64,000 nt of DNA from Zhengitettix transpicula (lineage: Eukaryota > Arthropoda > Insecta > Orthoptera > Tetrigidae), in NCBI GenBank assembly GCA_037074705.1, contig CM073590.1, positions 179,629,246 through 179,693,245 on the forward strand. The letters run 5' to 3'. Positions 60,801 through 64,000 of this stretch are shown here, one piece after another (position 1 is the first letter of the stretch; every line of letters starts with the position of its first letter). A program made the position numbers and the translations under genes. Under the pieces are notes generated by a model, which ran no database searches, was not told the DNA's origin, and saw nothing but the letters and a program-made list of their open reading frames with translations.

Positions 60801-61112
60801 TGAATTTTAAATACCATTAAATATATGCGTGCAGTAAAATAATCGTATTTAATTGTACACAGGCTACAATTAACGAGTTTATGTTCTTAAGCGTATGCCT
60901 TGTAGCTATGAAAAGATAAACGTATGAAATTAGATTGATCAAGTAAGAATGTTTTTAATGACCTGGCGCCTTTGCGTGGGACTGTCCAAGGAGGCCAGGA
61001 ACTTGGATGCGAAGCGAGGATCCAGAGTTCCAGCACCAGCCACCAGCCGCTGGACCAGGCGCTCCACAAGAACCACCACAGCTGGAGACAGGCAGTCATC
61101 TGCGAATCCAAC
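19019..61112 (-). CDS. Mab-21 domain protein, multi-exon gene (5' end missing)
   Basis: Eleven minus-strand exons join in phase: 61112-60963, 55353-55157, 53606-53422, 46526-46294, 45775-45587, 37098-36770, 33209-33026, 28239-27639, 27467-27289, 22011-21798 and 19146-19019. They give 862 codons and end in TAA. Residues ~20-430 follow the Mab-21 family plan: LDPRF (30-34), [11 protein letters not shown] (104-114), PEVRLRI (200-206), AWQLW (276-280), [10 protein letters not shown] (326-335) and YFFPRCN (371-377). In active cGAS-like enzymes two acidic residues follow the GS motif and a third lies further on; here I align R55, Q57 and E217 to them, so catalysis is doubtful. Family members act as nucleotidyltransferase-fold sensors or developmental factors; the role of this one is unknown. 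Residues ~430-862 are a basic, partly helical extension that I do not recognise. The initiator exon was not found. Introns range from 171 bp to 8.5 kb and are full of transposons. Confidence 0.85.
19415..19560 (-). repeat. R1 repeat, minus orientation
   Basis: Begins ACATGAGAGTAATCC and includes GGTGGCAACTCCCCTTTAA, TAGAGTAAGGTATCC, GGCTCCCGGGTTATATTTTA and AAGAGTGATACAGGACAAA. Lies in the last intron of the Mab-21 gene. Confidence 0.7.
20150..20245 (+). repeat. Retroposon 3' tail with AAATC repeats
   Basis: Sequence ending GGACTACTGGAATAAAATAA followed by repeated AAATC is typical of the 3' end of non-LTR retroposons or the SINEs they mobilise. It directly precedes the Jockey-type relic. 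Confidence 0.4.
20270..21480 (+). pseudogene. Jockey-clade non-LTR retrotransposon, reverse transcriptase relic
   Basis: Broken reading frames in order: [13 protein letters not shown], then [10 protein letters not shown], a thumb/finger piece ([14 protein letters not shown]), the conserved PQGSV block at ~20920, then [12 protein letters not shown] and an open 61-codon stretch with the C-terminal features [11 protein letters not shown] and [12 protein letters not shown]. This is the standard order for Jockey-type reverse transcriptase. Many stops and frameshifts make it dead. It lies in the last intron, antisense to the Mab-21 gene. Confidence 0.75.
21798..22011 (-). CDS. Mab-21 gene, exon 10 (residues 750-821)
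   Basis: 214 bp. Acceptor GTCTAG/GTGCTG, donor ACAG/GTAAAA. It encodes a helix ([28 protein letters not shown]), then a basic Ser/Pro-rich low-complexity stretch containing two near repeats, PQASMDSD and LPASMDKE. This resembles a disordered tail open to phosphorylation; that is inference only. Confidence 0.87.
22383..22830 (+). repeat. Degenerate ~29-bp tandem repeat
   Basis: Roughly fourteen diverged copies of a unit resembling TACCGGGAGTATTTTTGACT plus CTATTAATG. Examples are AACCGGGTATTTTTGATTCT, TACTGGAAATATTTTTTACT and TTCTGCGAGTATTTTTGACT. In intron 9 of the Mab-21 gene, close to exon 10. Confidence 0.7.
23661..23688. repeat. (TA)n microsatellite
   Basis: About fourteen TA repeats. 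Unlike the other long TA tracts here, I see no LTR-like unit beside it. Confidence 0.9.
23815..24290 (+). repeat. R1 repeat, longest copy
   Basis: The fullest R1 copy. It runs from GGTTCCCACATGCCGAGGCA through GGGACATACG, CCCGCCATCGGAAGG, GGACAAGTACCAAATGCCCG, CCTGATGCAGGTTTTCTAGG and CCTTAAACCATAGCCTGGGG to CTATGTGGATTACCCTATAC. It supplies the empty-site sequence for the Harbinger insertion at 57604. Confidence 0.8.
24748..24793. repeat. (TA)n microsatellite
   Basis: Long TA tract forming the left border of the LTR-like unit at 24794. Confidence 0.95.
24794..25812 (+). repeat. LTR-like TGT...ACA unit, copy 4 (subfamily B)
   Basis: Starts TGTAATACTAATTAAGGAGG and ends CTCATCACA, between two (TA)n tracts. 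Shares TTTAGCGGTACAAATT, TCTGGTACCAGC and ACCCAGTTAAAGACCCTGAG with the unit at 47624. The primer-binding-site-like region is TTTTTGGCTTCCACAACGTA, ~55 bp before the end. No coding capacity. Confidence 0.75.
25813..25848. repeat. (TA)n microsatellite
   Basis: Right border of the LTR-like unit ending at 25812. Confidence 0.95.
27289..27467 (-). CDS. Mab-21 gene, exon 9 (residues 690-749)
   Basis: 179 bp. Acceptor TATTTTAG/AGGAGC, donor TCA/GTGAGT (near consensus). It completes a split Glu codon and ends in phase 0. It encodes a proline-rich segment ([14 protein letters not shown]) followed by [32 protein letters not shown]. The intron to exon 8 is only 171 bp. Confidence 0.87.
27639..28239 (-). 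CDS. Mab-21 gene, exon 8 (residues 490-690), C-terminal extension
   Basis: 601 bp, the largest exon. Acceptor TTTGCAG/AACGTA, donor CAAG/GTATTC. The protein is rich in Leu, Arg and Ala, with probable helices such as [56 protein letters not shown] and a hydrophobic GLVLVLTP. No recognised domain. Plus-strand ORFs across the same interval are GC-rich shadows. Confidence 0.85.
31047..32297 (+). mobile_element. Tc1/mariner-type element with ~80-bp inverted repeats
   Basis: 1251 bp flanked by TA at 31045-31046 and 32298-32299. The ends are CAGAGGGGCCCAAAAAAATG and its reverse complement. The inverted match continues inward for ~80 bp (through ACTTGCAAACT and GTTGTCTCATTTTTGG) with about two mismatches. 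It contains a decayed transposase on the plus strand. Confidence 0.9.
31247..32182 (+). pseudogene. Tc1/mariner-type DDE transposase, broken
   Basis: Begins ATG with [14 protein letters not shown], shifts frame, then reads [20 protein letters not shown], the paired-like DNA-binding segment. After an internal deletion (HTH to NEDDPDG) come [20 protein letters not shown] with the first catalytic Asp, [15 protein letters not shown], and [20 protein letters not shown] with the second. The third catalytic motif region ([14 protein letters not shown]) has lost part of the usual SPDLTP. The C-terminus DHFEHLQ and its stop are intact. Several frameshifts and stops make it non-functional. Confidence 0.85.
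33026..33209 (-). CDS. Mab-21 gene, exon 7 (residues 428-489)
   Basis: 184 bp. Acceptor TTTCGCAG/GCGGCA, donor CCA/GTACGT, ending in phase 0. It encodes a charged helical stretch with [40 protein letters not shown]. This begins the C-terminal extension, for which I know no family. A second GT (GTAAGC) four bases downstream would break the frame of exon 8. Confidence 0.8.
33474..35138. mobile_element. hAT-type non-autonomous element, 8-bp target duplication
   Basis: Termini CAGTGGCGTAGCTAGGG and, inverted, TAGAGGCGTAGCTAGGG. They are flanked by an exact 8-bp duplication, CATACATA, at 33466-33473 and 35139-35146. These are the hallmarks of hAT elements. It encodes no hAT transposase and carries an RTE-like LINE fragment instead. 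A G-homopolymer lies near its right end. Confidence 0.8.
33632..34312 (+). pseudogene. RTE-like non-LTR retrotransposon, C-terminal RT fragment
   Basis: One long open stretch encodes [60 protein letters not shown] and [15 protein letters not shown]. This is the typical C-terminus of endonuclease-reverse transcriptase proteins. A stop interrupts it at 34171; the homologous reading continues in another frame ([17 protein letters not shown]) and ends in an AAGAAGAAG tail. It is 5'-truncated and sits inside the hAT element. Confidence 0.8.
36070..36625 (-). pseudogene. Penelope-like element, GIY-YIG endonuclease and 3' end
   Basis: On the minus strand a fragment reads [20 protein letters not shown] (the GIY-YIG core with its Cys pairs). 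It continues as [20 protein letters not shown] and [18 protein letters not shown], the usual C-terminal block. Downstream, CCTGGAGGAACAAG, GTCTTCCAGAAACG resembles the 3' UTR motif of Penelope elements. Frame changes make it dead. It lies in intron 6. Confidence 0.7.
36770..37098 (-). CDS. Mab-21 gene, exon 6 (residues 319-428), end of the Mab-21 domain
   Basis: 329 bp. Acceptor TGTGCAG/ATGTCT is strong. It encodes the C-terminal helical lobe: [19 protein letters not shown], the [23 protein letters not shown] block and an acidic tail ([11 protein letters not shown]). The donor used here, GA/GTTAGG, is non-ideal but is the one that restores phase to exon 7. Read-through without splicing meets a stop after 12 more codons (at ~36733), which would give a short form ending just after the Mab-21 domain. 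Confidence 0.85.
37372..38060 (-). mobile_element. Helitron-like non-autonomous element (minus orientation)
   Basis: On the minus strand the sequence ends GGGCAACGCCGAGCACTCAG followed by CTACT. The insect Helitron ends I know are a short GC hairpin followed ~10 bp later by CTAG and a T, so the final base has mutated here. Upstream are GTACACATATTC and AAATTGGTACAC strings, also found near 54.2 kb. The 5' end is not defined. Confidence 0.4.
38336..38700 (+). pseudogene. Penelope-like element, GIY-YIG fragment
   Basis: Encodes [20 protein letters not shown] followed by [10 protein letters not shown], close to the family's RSPKD..GVY...C..G..YIGQT pattern. After stops and shifts come [11 protein letters not shown] and [12 protein letters not shown], which match the end of such endonucleases. 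The tyrosine-glycine pair is YFG here. It is a separate insertion from 36070-36625 and in the opposite orientation. Confidence 0.65.
40475..40553. repeat. Perfect 33-bp inverted repeat (hairpin)
   Basis: Arms 40475-40507 and 40521-40553 are exact reverse complements (left arm starts AAAGTTCTCGGGTTTCCACC). They are separated by 13 nt that themselves contain CAGCG/CGCTG. A DNA or RNA hairpin is expected. No transposon ends found outside it. Confidence 0.9.
42300..42745 (-). pseudogene. Mariner-type transposase relic
   Basis: Minus-strand reading: [20 protein letters not shown] then [20 protein letters not shown], where the family has HQDNAPVHTS and the Asp is catalytic. It continues with PHPPNL (family PHPPYSPDL) and, in another frame, RRFGYNEE. 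The stop-ridden frames and the loss of the rest make it a pseudogene. Terminal repeats were not found. Confidence 0.6.
42801..42832. repeat. (TA)n microsatellite
   Basis: Left border of the LTR-like unit at 42833. Confidence 0.95.
42833..43707 (-). repeat. LTR-like TGT...ACA unit, copy 5 (subfamily A)
   Basis: On the minus strand it starts TGTAGCGAATACTAAGGAG and ends TTATTACA. The primer-binding-site-like string AATTTGGCACCATTATAGGG lies ~60 bp before the end. On the plus strand it contains CGGGCCTCCAATAAAAAA, as in its sister copies. It is flanked by (TA)n on both sides; several 60-90-codon ORFs inside are not genes. Confidence 0.75.
43708..43737. repeat. (TA)n microsatellite between two LTR-like units
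   Basis: Only this tract separates the units at 42833-43707 (minus) and 43738-44804 (plus). Confidence 0.9.
43738..44804 (+). repeat. LTR-like TGT...ACA unit, copy 6 (subfamily B)
   Basis: Starts TGTAATGCCAATTAATTAGG and ends TTATTACA before ATATAT. TTTTGGCGCTTAACGTGAGG lies ~90 bp before the end, and ATCAAACCCAGTGAAGACCC matches subfamily B. Its first ~155 bp recur inverted at 44937-45102. Confidence 0.8.
44811..45102 (-). repeat. LTR-like unit, 292-bp internally deleted copy 7
   Basis: Minus-strand copy starting TGTAATGCCAATTAATTAGG and ending GAATATTACA. Its first ~165 bp are nearly the same as the start of the unit at 43738 (shared TTTGTCGGAAGGTCCGAAAA). The rest is a short unrelated or diverged 3' part. 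Only six bases (ATATAT) separate it from copy 6, tail to tail. Confidence 0.75.
45131..45500. other. GC-rich intronic segment after a TA tract, unknown
   Basis: Starts TGTAACGTAACTCG right after ATATACATATAT, like the LTR-like units, but I find no matching end or primer-site motif. It is GC-rich from 45310. A 74-codon minus ORF runs through here from the microexon candidate, but the GTAAGT at 45501 argues that it is intron. Confidence 0.3.
45502..45537 (-). CDS. Candidate 36-nt in-phase microexon of the Mab-21 gene
   Basis: A pyrimidine-rich stretch ending TATGTAG is followed by exactly 36 nt (codons [12 protein letters not shown]) and then a consensus donor, AAG/GTAAGT. Both neighbouring exons are phase 0 at this junction, so including or skipping it keeps the frame and adds 12 residues before the C-terminal Mab-21 helical lobe. 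The 49-bp intron that would separate it from exon 5 is unusually short, so it may be alternative or never used. Without it, the spacing is closer to that of vertebrate MAB21L proteins. Confidence 0.45.
45587..45775 (-). CDS. Mab-21 gene, exon 5 (residues 256-318)
   Basis: 189 bp, phase 0 at both ends. Acceptor GTGCAG/GGAGTG, donor CAT/GTGAGA. It encodes [11 protein letters not shown], equivalent to the DAW-L segment before the C-terminal helical lobe, and the helix [22 protein letters not shown]. The intron separating it from exon 4 is short (518 bp). A 36-nt microexon candidate follows after only 49 bp. Confidence 0.9.
46294..46526 (-). CDS. Mab-21 gene, exon 4 (residues 178-255)
   Basis: 233 bp. 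Acceptor TTCCAG/AGGACT, donor ACG/GTAAGA. It carries the beta-sheet of the fold: PEVRLRIGF, then [17 protein letters not shown]. In cGAS the third catalytic Asp lies in the second of these strands; here the aligned residue is E217. The WP pair after the strand and the [11 protein letters not shown] block are family-typical. Codon GC content is far above that of the flanking introns. Confidence 0.9.
46853..47005 (-). repeat. R1 repeat, minus orientation
   Basis: Begins TACATGAGGGTAATCCATG and includes CAACTCCCCTTTAATAGCAT, GGTAGACAAGGGTTAACCCC and GGCTATGGTTTAAGGA. In intron 3. Confidence 0.75.
47624..48597 (+). repeat. LTR-like TGT...ACA unit, copy 8 (subfamily B)
   Basis: Starts TGTAATACTAATTAGAGACC after AATATAT; the 3' end at ATTCATTAA/ATATATATA has lost the canonical ACA. 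Shares TTAGCGGTACAAATTTTC, GCCTGGTACCAGCC and GTAAGTACAAAC with the unit at 24794. The primer-site-like motif is eroded. ORFs within are not genes. Confidence 0.7.
48600..50760. other. AT-rich intron sequence, nothing recognised
   Basis: Intron 3 of the Mab-21 gene. Only short chance ORFs. Confidence 0.5.
50767..51057. repeat. Fold-back element with ~65-bp imperfect arms
   Basis: The left arm (50767-50835) and right arm (50987-51057) are inverted copies sharing AATAAATAAAT, TTTTAAGTCAGA-like sequence and GAGAATTTATTAAATTAACA. Further in, TTCCAATTTTT also recurs inverted. Likely a MITE or snap-back repeat. No target duplication was identified. Confidence 0.7.
51100..52250. other. Strongly G-over-C skewed intron stretch
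   Basis: About 1.1 kb in which the plus strand is rich in GG, GGA and GTG and poor in C, unlike its surroundings. No intact ORF. It could be the UTR of a retroelement or a transcribed non-coding segment. I do not recognise it. Confidence 0.4.
53422..53606 (-). CDS. Mab-21 gene, exon 3 (residues 116-178)
   Basis: 185 bp. Acceptor CGGCAG/GGATCG, donor GCTG/GTAAGG. It starts by completing the split Arg codon and ends with one base of a Glu codon. It encodes the helix [17 protein letters not shown], which matches the Mab-21 segment after the GYL motif, then a linker containing [11 protein letters not shown]. Confidence 0.88.
53915..54080 (+). repeat. Degenerate short tandem array of TCCCGA motifs
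   Basis: At least eight copies of a (T/G)CCCGA core spaced 13-30 bp apart. Examples are TTTGCCCGACGGGAAAAAAT, AAAAAATCCCGATTGATATA and AAAAAATCCCGATTCATG. In intron 2. Confidence 0.6.
54150..54660 (+). repeat. Helitron-like repeat fragment
   Basis: Contains ACCAAACTTGGTACACGTAT and GGGGGTGAAAATGGGTGG. A region ~54550 (GACTACCATAACACCGGTTT, TGACACCAATATC) is similar to 61450-61490 (GGCTTCCATAACACCGAATT, CAACACCAATCTC). The 61.4-kb relative ends in a Helitron-like terminus, hence the call. The boundaries are unclear. Confidence 0.4.
55157..55353 (-). CDS. Mab-21 gene, exon 2 (residues 51-116)
   Basis: 197 bp. Acceptor TGTAG/AAGGCT, donor CGCAG/GTGAAT; it ends with two bases of an Arg codon. 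It carries the first core strand ([11 protein letters not shown]), where the family's two acidic catalytic positions are occupied by R55 and Q57, and the conserved [11 protein letters not shown] block. Open only in this minus frame with family-type sequence; the plus-strand ORFs over it are shadows. Confidence 0.9.
55527..56383. mobile_element. hAT-type non-autonomous element 2, 8-bp target duplication
   Basis: Ends CAGTTGCGGCTCGTG and, inverted, CAGTGGCGGCTCGTGAG. An exact 8-bp duplication, CAATTAAC, flanks them at 55519-55526 and 56384-56391. It is 857 bp with no transposase. A ~270-bp GC-rich core (55640-55910) is open on both strands but matches no family I know. It lies in intron 1, 173 bp upstream of exon 2. 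Confidence 0.85.
57871..57955 (+). pseudogene. Harbinger Myb/MADF-like DNA-binding protein relic
   Basis: Starts ATG and encodes [20 protein letters not shown] followed by KRKSFYGT and a stop. The [15 protein letters not shown] pattern is the first helix of MADF/Myb-like domains. Second proteins of this kind accompany the transposase in PIF/Harbinger elements. Confidence 0.65.
58121..58435 (-). pseudogene. Harbinger-type transposase N-terminus, truncated
   Basis: 104 codons from [43 protein letters not shown] and [11 protein letters not shown] match the HARBI1-like transposase N-terminus. The catalytic DDE part is absent and a short piece before TLRFLASG is missing. Confidence 0.75.
59508..60734 (+). 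mobile_element. Mariner element with large internal replacement
   Basis: Flanked by TA. Ends CGAGGGAGGTTCAATAAGTA and, inverted, CGAGGGCGAGTCAATAAGTA, both continuing TATG/ATG-CTCC, typical of mariners. A transposase N-terminal HTH relic (60375-60580: [18 protein letters not shown], [15 protein letters not shown]) is followed almost directly by the C-terminal [10 protein letters not shown] and stop at ~60600-60635, so the catalytic middle is missing. 59600-60350 is foreign to mariner. Confidence 0.8.
60146..60352 (+). repeat. Two-copy ~120-bp tandem duplication
   Basis: Each unit has TCTGCTGCCGTGxGxAT, then CAGCTGCGCCCxCTTAxGTC, CGCTATGC and GAGACGTT. The copies are diverged. They lie inside the mariner element. 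Confidence 0.6.
60963..61112 (-). CDS. Mab-21 gene, exon 1 of those visible (residues 1-50)
   Basis: 150 bp, phase 0 at both ends. It encodes the long amphipathic helix that precedes the Mab-21 core, ending in LDPRF and [13 protein letters not shown]. The distance from PRF to the core strand after joining to the next exon (20 residues) equals my recollection of vertebrate MAB21L2, which supports a direct join. The acceptor (GAACAG) has a poor pyrimidine tract and the donor (CAG/GTCATT) is weak, so the boundaries are less certain than for the other exons. The family normally has ~20 more residues upstream, so this is not the first exon. Part of it is duplicated at 61361-61399. Confidence 0.7.
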
Positions 61113-61199
61113 CTGTTCACTTGTAGTCAGTCCTAATTAACTGGCTAATGCAAGCCATGATTCAGACACATGATATTAATGTTAAGATGATGAAACCAG

Positions 61200-61345
61200 A
61201 ATATTTAATAAGAAGAAAAATAGTCAAATACTGTCAAAAGATGTGATAACATAAATACCACACAACGTTTCTGGAAACCTTGTTCCTTTCATCAGGTGCT
61301 AAGAAAATGAAAAACAAGAGCCTATAGCATAACCGCAGAATACAG
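61200..61345 (-). repeat. Penelope-like 3' UTR fragment
   Basis: Minus-strand CACCTGATGAAAGGAACAAG then GTTTCCAGAAACGTTGTG parallels the 3' region of the fragment at 36070 (CTTCCAGAAACGCTGTATGG). Homology extends through CAGTTGACAAACTC, immediately before the duplicated exon scrap. Confidence 0.5.
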
Positions 61346-61360
61346 TTGACAAACTCTTAC

Positions 61361-61399
61361 GAGTTCCAGCACCAGCCACCAGCCGTTAGACCAGACGCT
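61361..61399 (-). repeat. Duplicated fragment of Mab-21 exon 1
   Basis: 39 bp matching exon 1 at 61025-61063 with three differences (GAGTTCCAGCACCAGCCACC shared exactly at its start). All three are transitions, and one makes an in-frame stop on the coding strand of the copy. It lies between a Penelope-like fragment and a Helitron-like repeat. Confidence 0.8.
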
Positions 61400-61846
61400 A
61401 TAGTGTACTACAACCTAATCAGCATGTTGAATGCCAGAATTAAACTGAGCGGCTTCCATAACACCGAATTCAACACCAATCTCTGTTGTTTTCATATCAT
61501 AATTATGTAATAGCCTTTCACCATAACCCAACACATAGGAGCTGAACTCCACTTATACACCCAAAGGAGTGAGCCTGGGTGGAAAATTTCAAACTTGTTA
61601 AACGGTGGATATTGGCGTCGAATAAATATTTGTCGGAGTCAATGGAATTGATAGTATTTCTCCTAATGTTGTTTGTGTATAATTTCAACCCCTTATGGTA
61701 CAGGAGGGTAACACGCATAGGGGTGGGGGTGGAGGGGTGTTACAAGAAAACAACGCAAAACGATCGAGATTCGAGTCAAATCCTGGGGTTATGGATGCCA
61801 CAGAGTTTAATTACGACAACTCGGGCAACGCCGGGCACCCAGCTAG
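61400..61846 (+). mobile_element. Helitron-like 3' terminal fragment
   Basis: Ends with a short GC hairpin (CTCGGGCAACGCCGGGC) followed by ACCCAG, CTAG and then T. This is the Helitron signature of a 3' hairpin, CTRR and insertion 5' of T. The body carries GGCTTCCATAACACCG, as at 54.55 kb. The 5' TC end was not found. Confidence 0.55.
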
Positions 61847-62849
61847 TTATCTATAAATGTTTCATAAGTTTCTGATTGTTACCTGGGCCAGTGTAATCAA
61901 CCCTTTAGATTTCCACATGGTTAATACATAATAGTAACAATTTAAGTGGTTAACTTAATGATTTTCCATATTTATTCAAATGAAATAAAAGTTAATTTGC
62001 CGCAACGCGTCTCGGCAAGATTATTGACTCTAGACGAGCTATTACAAGTTGCCAAAAAATTGAGAGTAATTTACCGTTATTTAAATAATTGTTTTTGCAA
62101 ATCTCGTAATTTTAATTAATAATTTAATTTTTTCAACTGTTTGATTACCAATTTACTTCATAAATCGCATGTAAATTAATTATACATTAATAAACCCAAA
62201 TCAAATTAATAGTTAACTTCATATTTTGAATCAACACAATTTAGGACGATCCAACTAAACGTTGCTCCCGTAATCATGGCGGTATGTGTAGAACCCGCTT
62301 GATGCATCGTTCCTCAACCGCGACGAGATTGTTAGTGTGCGTATCCGTTGCTTAGGCCCAGACGGAGTAGATTTCTACTCTTGCAAGGCTTTATTGAGTG
62401 TTTATTTTTACTCACCATACCCTTGCTCACTGTTCTACGGGAGAGCTTAGCCGCTAGTATTATTATTATGTAATTTGCTTCAATCACTGATATAAAATTA
62501 TGTAATTTCTTTTGTTCGATTATAGAAGTTTCTTTAGTTGTATAGATACTGGACTGTACTGCAGTTCATGTATGCTTGTTCTTGTGCTCATGAAGTCGAG
62601 TCTCCAGAACATTGTTGTTTATTACGTGACATTAACTGGTTAGAATCGTATTTATTTTCGTTCTCACGTGTCAAATTCTAATAGAACTAATAGGTTGTAA
62701 TTGTAATAATATAAAAGAAGGCGGTGCCAGCGATCGAAACGTTGTGGCGATATCCGGTTCGAAGCCCGAGAACGCTTCATCTTACGGTACTGTTTTCGAA
62801 TTCGTAATTTTTGGCACGGTTGAAACTTGTATTGAATTAACTTTATTAC

Positions 62850-62975
62850 TGCCTAAGGCAGTTCCTTGGCTACCTTCCTCTATCCTTCCGCATCCCCCCT
62901 TTCAAATCCCTTCCTATGCTATTAAAATGGAGTTGCCACCATGTGGATTACCCACATGTAGCCTGTTACCCTAAA
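62850..62975 (+). repeat. R1 repeat, 5'-truncated
   Basis: Only the last ~120 bp: CCTTGGCTACCTTCCTCTAT, CCTTCCGCATCCCCCCTTTC, TTCCTATGCTATTAAAATGG, CATGTGGATTACCCACATGT, AGCCTGTTACC. Followed by an A-rich run. Confidence 0.75.
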
Positions 62976-63189
62976 AAAAAGTTTCTGTAAACTTTGTTGC
63001 TTTCTTCAGATATTTAATTAAGATTATTTTGAGCTTTTCGAAATTCGCGTGGCGCTACCCAAGCGACAGAAACAAAATATAAATCAAAGAATTTAGCTTA
63101 GCAATGTGGGATCGTAGTTATTGGTTAGTTTCATGCGTCAGCTTGTACATTAATTACAGTTTTGTAAGATTAAATATAAAGCATTTCGG

Positions 63190-63440
63190 ATGTAAGTCTA
63201 GAAAACTGCCTGATATCAACATTTAAAATCTTTTAGGTTTTGCCAATAAAATAAATGGAATGTTTAGAATTGACAATTTGTTTGGAGATGACAGATTGTT
63301 TATTGGACACATACTCATTGATTCTGGGTTTTAAAGACCTTTCAGTTTTCTCTATTTAGCAGGAATTACAATCAGGGGTAGAGATATTGTAAGCCACACA
63401 ATGTTTTCTATAGATCACCCTTTGGGGGTGAGTAGGGTAT
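63190..63440 (-). pseudogene. Penelope-like GIY-YIG relic, second copy of the 36-kb type
   Basis: AGCAGGAATTACAATCAGGG and flanking sequence match 36.5-36.6 kb (AGCAGGAATTACAATTAGAG). On the minus strand a decayed AYNIS-TPDCNSC-*-IEKTERS reading aligns to [20 protein letters not shown], with a stop in place of the YIG tyrosine. Confidence 0.55.
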
Positions 63441-63779
63441 AGGATTAGGGGGTAGGACGGTGCTCAATTTAACACGTATCTTTGTTACAGAAACTTGGTA
63501 ATGTAAAAGCTATTATGAAATCATTGACGCAAGGAAAAAAAATTTTTTCAGTTTGTGATATGCTGTACGCCAAAATACTCGACCATAATTGTTAAGAGAT
63601 GATAAGTACAGAGTGTGACTAAAACGCCTTACTATTTCTCGCAATCTATACTTTTGTGTTTGTTAATAAAATTTAAGGAGTTCTCATTATGAATTAAAAT
63701 ACTACGGACACTACTTATGTTTATGGAGTCATAAAGTAGTATACAACTGTGTTTATTTTATGTTTATGTATGATAAGTC

Positions 63780-63817
63780 GGCATTCTATAGAATGCCTAG
63801 GCATTGTATAGAATGCC
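63780..63817. repeat. Tandem pair of 18-bp palindromes
   Basis: GGCATTCTATAGAATGCC is a perfect palindrome, followed after two bases by GGCATTGTATAGAATGCC. A weaker related string is at ~63868-63896 (AGGCGTTGTATATAATACCT). Confidence 0.85.
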
Positions 63818-63942
63818 AGGCGATTTTAGGCATATATGAAATATGAGAATTATTACATACTTTCCATAGGCGTTGTATATAATACCTATAGAATGACAAA
63901 TGCTATTTACGCAAAGTATGAAAAAAGGTCCTGATCTTTCTG

Positions 63943-63964
63943 GCGGGGGGGGGCGGGGGGGGGG
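63943..63964 (+). repeat. Long G-runs, quadruplex-forming potential
   Basis: Two runs of nine or more G separated by a single C. Plus-strand G-quadruplex potential, or a sequencing/assembly soft spot. Confidence 0.8.
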
Positions 63965-64000
63965 TTCTGGCAAGATTGACGAAGTTCAATATCATGACGT

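Noticed and set aside
62410..62462. Candidate upstream first exon on the minus strand ending ATG/GTGAGT
   Set aside because: The donor and phase fit exon 1, but no initiator, acceptor or family-like sequence supports it.
1..64000. CRISPR arrays, operons, bacterial promoters, rRNA or tRNA genes
   Set aside because: None seen. The sequence has eukaryotic introns and animal transposons, and I found no convincing tRNA cloverleaf by eye.

Overview
The window is eukaryotic nuclear DNA, most likely from an insect with a large, repeat-rich genome (hemimetabolous is my guess). It is AT-rich. GC-rich coding islands of 120-600 bp are separated by introns of up to 8.5 kb, and those introns are packed with decayed animal-type transposons (mariner, hAT, PIF/Harbinger, Helitron-like, Penelope-like, Jockey and RTE relics). 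There are no operons, ribosome binding sites or bacterial genes. Most open reading frames in the window are chance ORFs or transposon relics.

One protein-coding gene spans about two thirds of the window on the minus strand, from 61112 down to a stop at 19019. I rebuilt eleven exons by hand. Every junction has GT/AG ends and every exon phase agrees with the next, giving 862 codons. The first 50 codons lack an initiator, so the true first exon(s) lie upstream and I could not find them. Residues ~20-430 are a Mab-21 domain (the cGAS/Mab21 nucleotidyltransferase fold). The family's acidic catalytic positions read R/Q/E instead of E/D residues, so it looks like a pseudo-enzyme. A further ~430 residues at the C-terminus match nothing I recognise. 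A 36-nt in-phase microexon candidate sits between exons 5 and 6.

Layout. 1-19018 lies beyond the gene's 3' end and holds repeats, a pogo-like relic and an isolated CpG-rich island at 13.0-13.4 kb. 19019-28239 holds the last four exons plus a Jockey LINE relic, a 29-bp degenerate tandem repeat and an LTR-like unit. 28240-37098 holds exons 6-7, a mariner with ~80-bp inverted repeats, a hAT element containing an RTE LINE fragment, and a Penelope fragment. 37099-46526 holds exons 4-5 and a cluster of LTR-like units between (TA)n tracts. 46527-61112 holds exons 1-3, a second hAT, a PIF/Harbinger element inserted into an older repeat, and a deleted mariner. 61113-64000 holds Penelope and Helitron-like pieces and a duplicated scrap of exon 1.

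Two repeat families recur and I cannot name them. One is a ~1-kb unit starting TGT and ending ACA, always next to (TA)n, with a motif like a retroviral primer-binding site 60-100 bp from its 3' end (eight copies). The other is a ~470-bp family ('R1', eight copies) that shares its 3' end and is often truncated at the 5' end.
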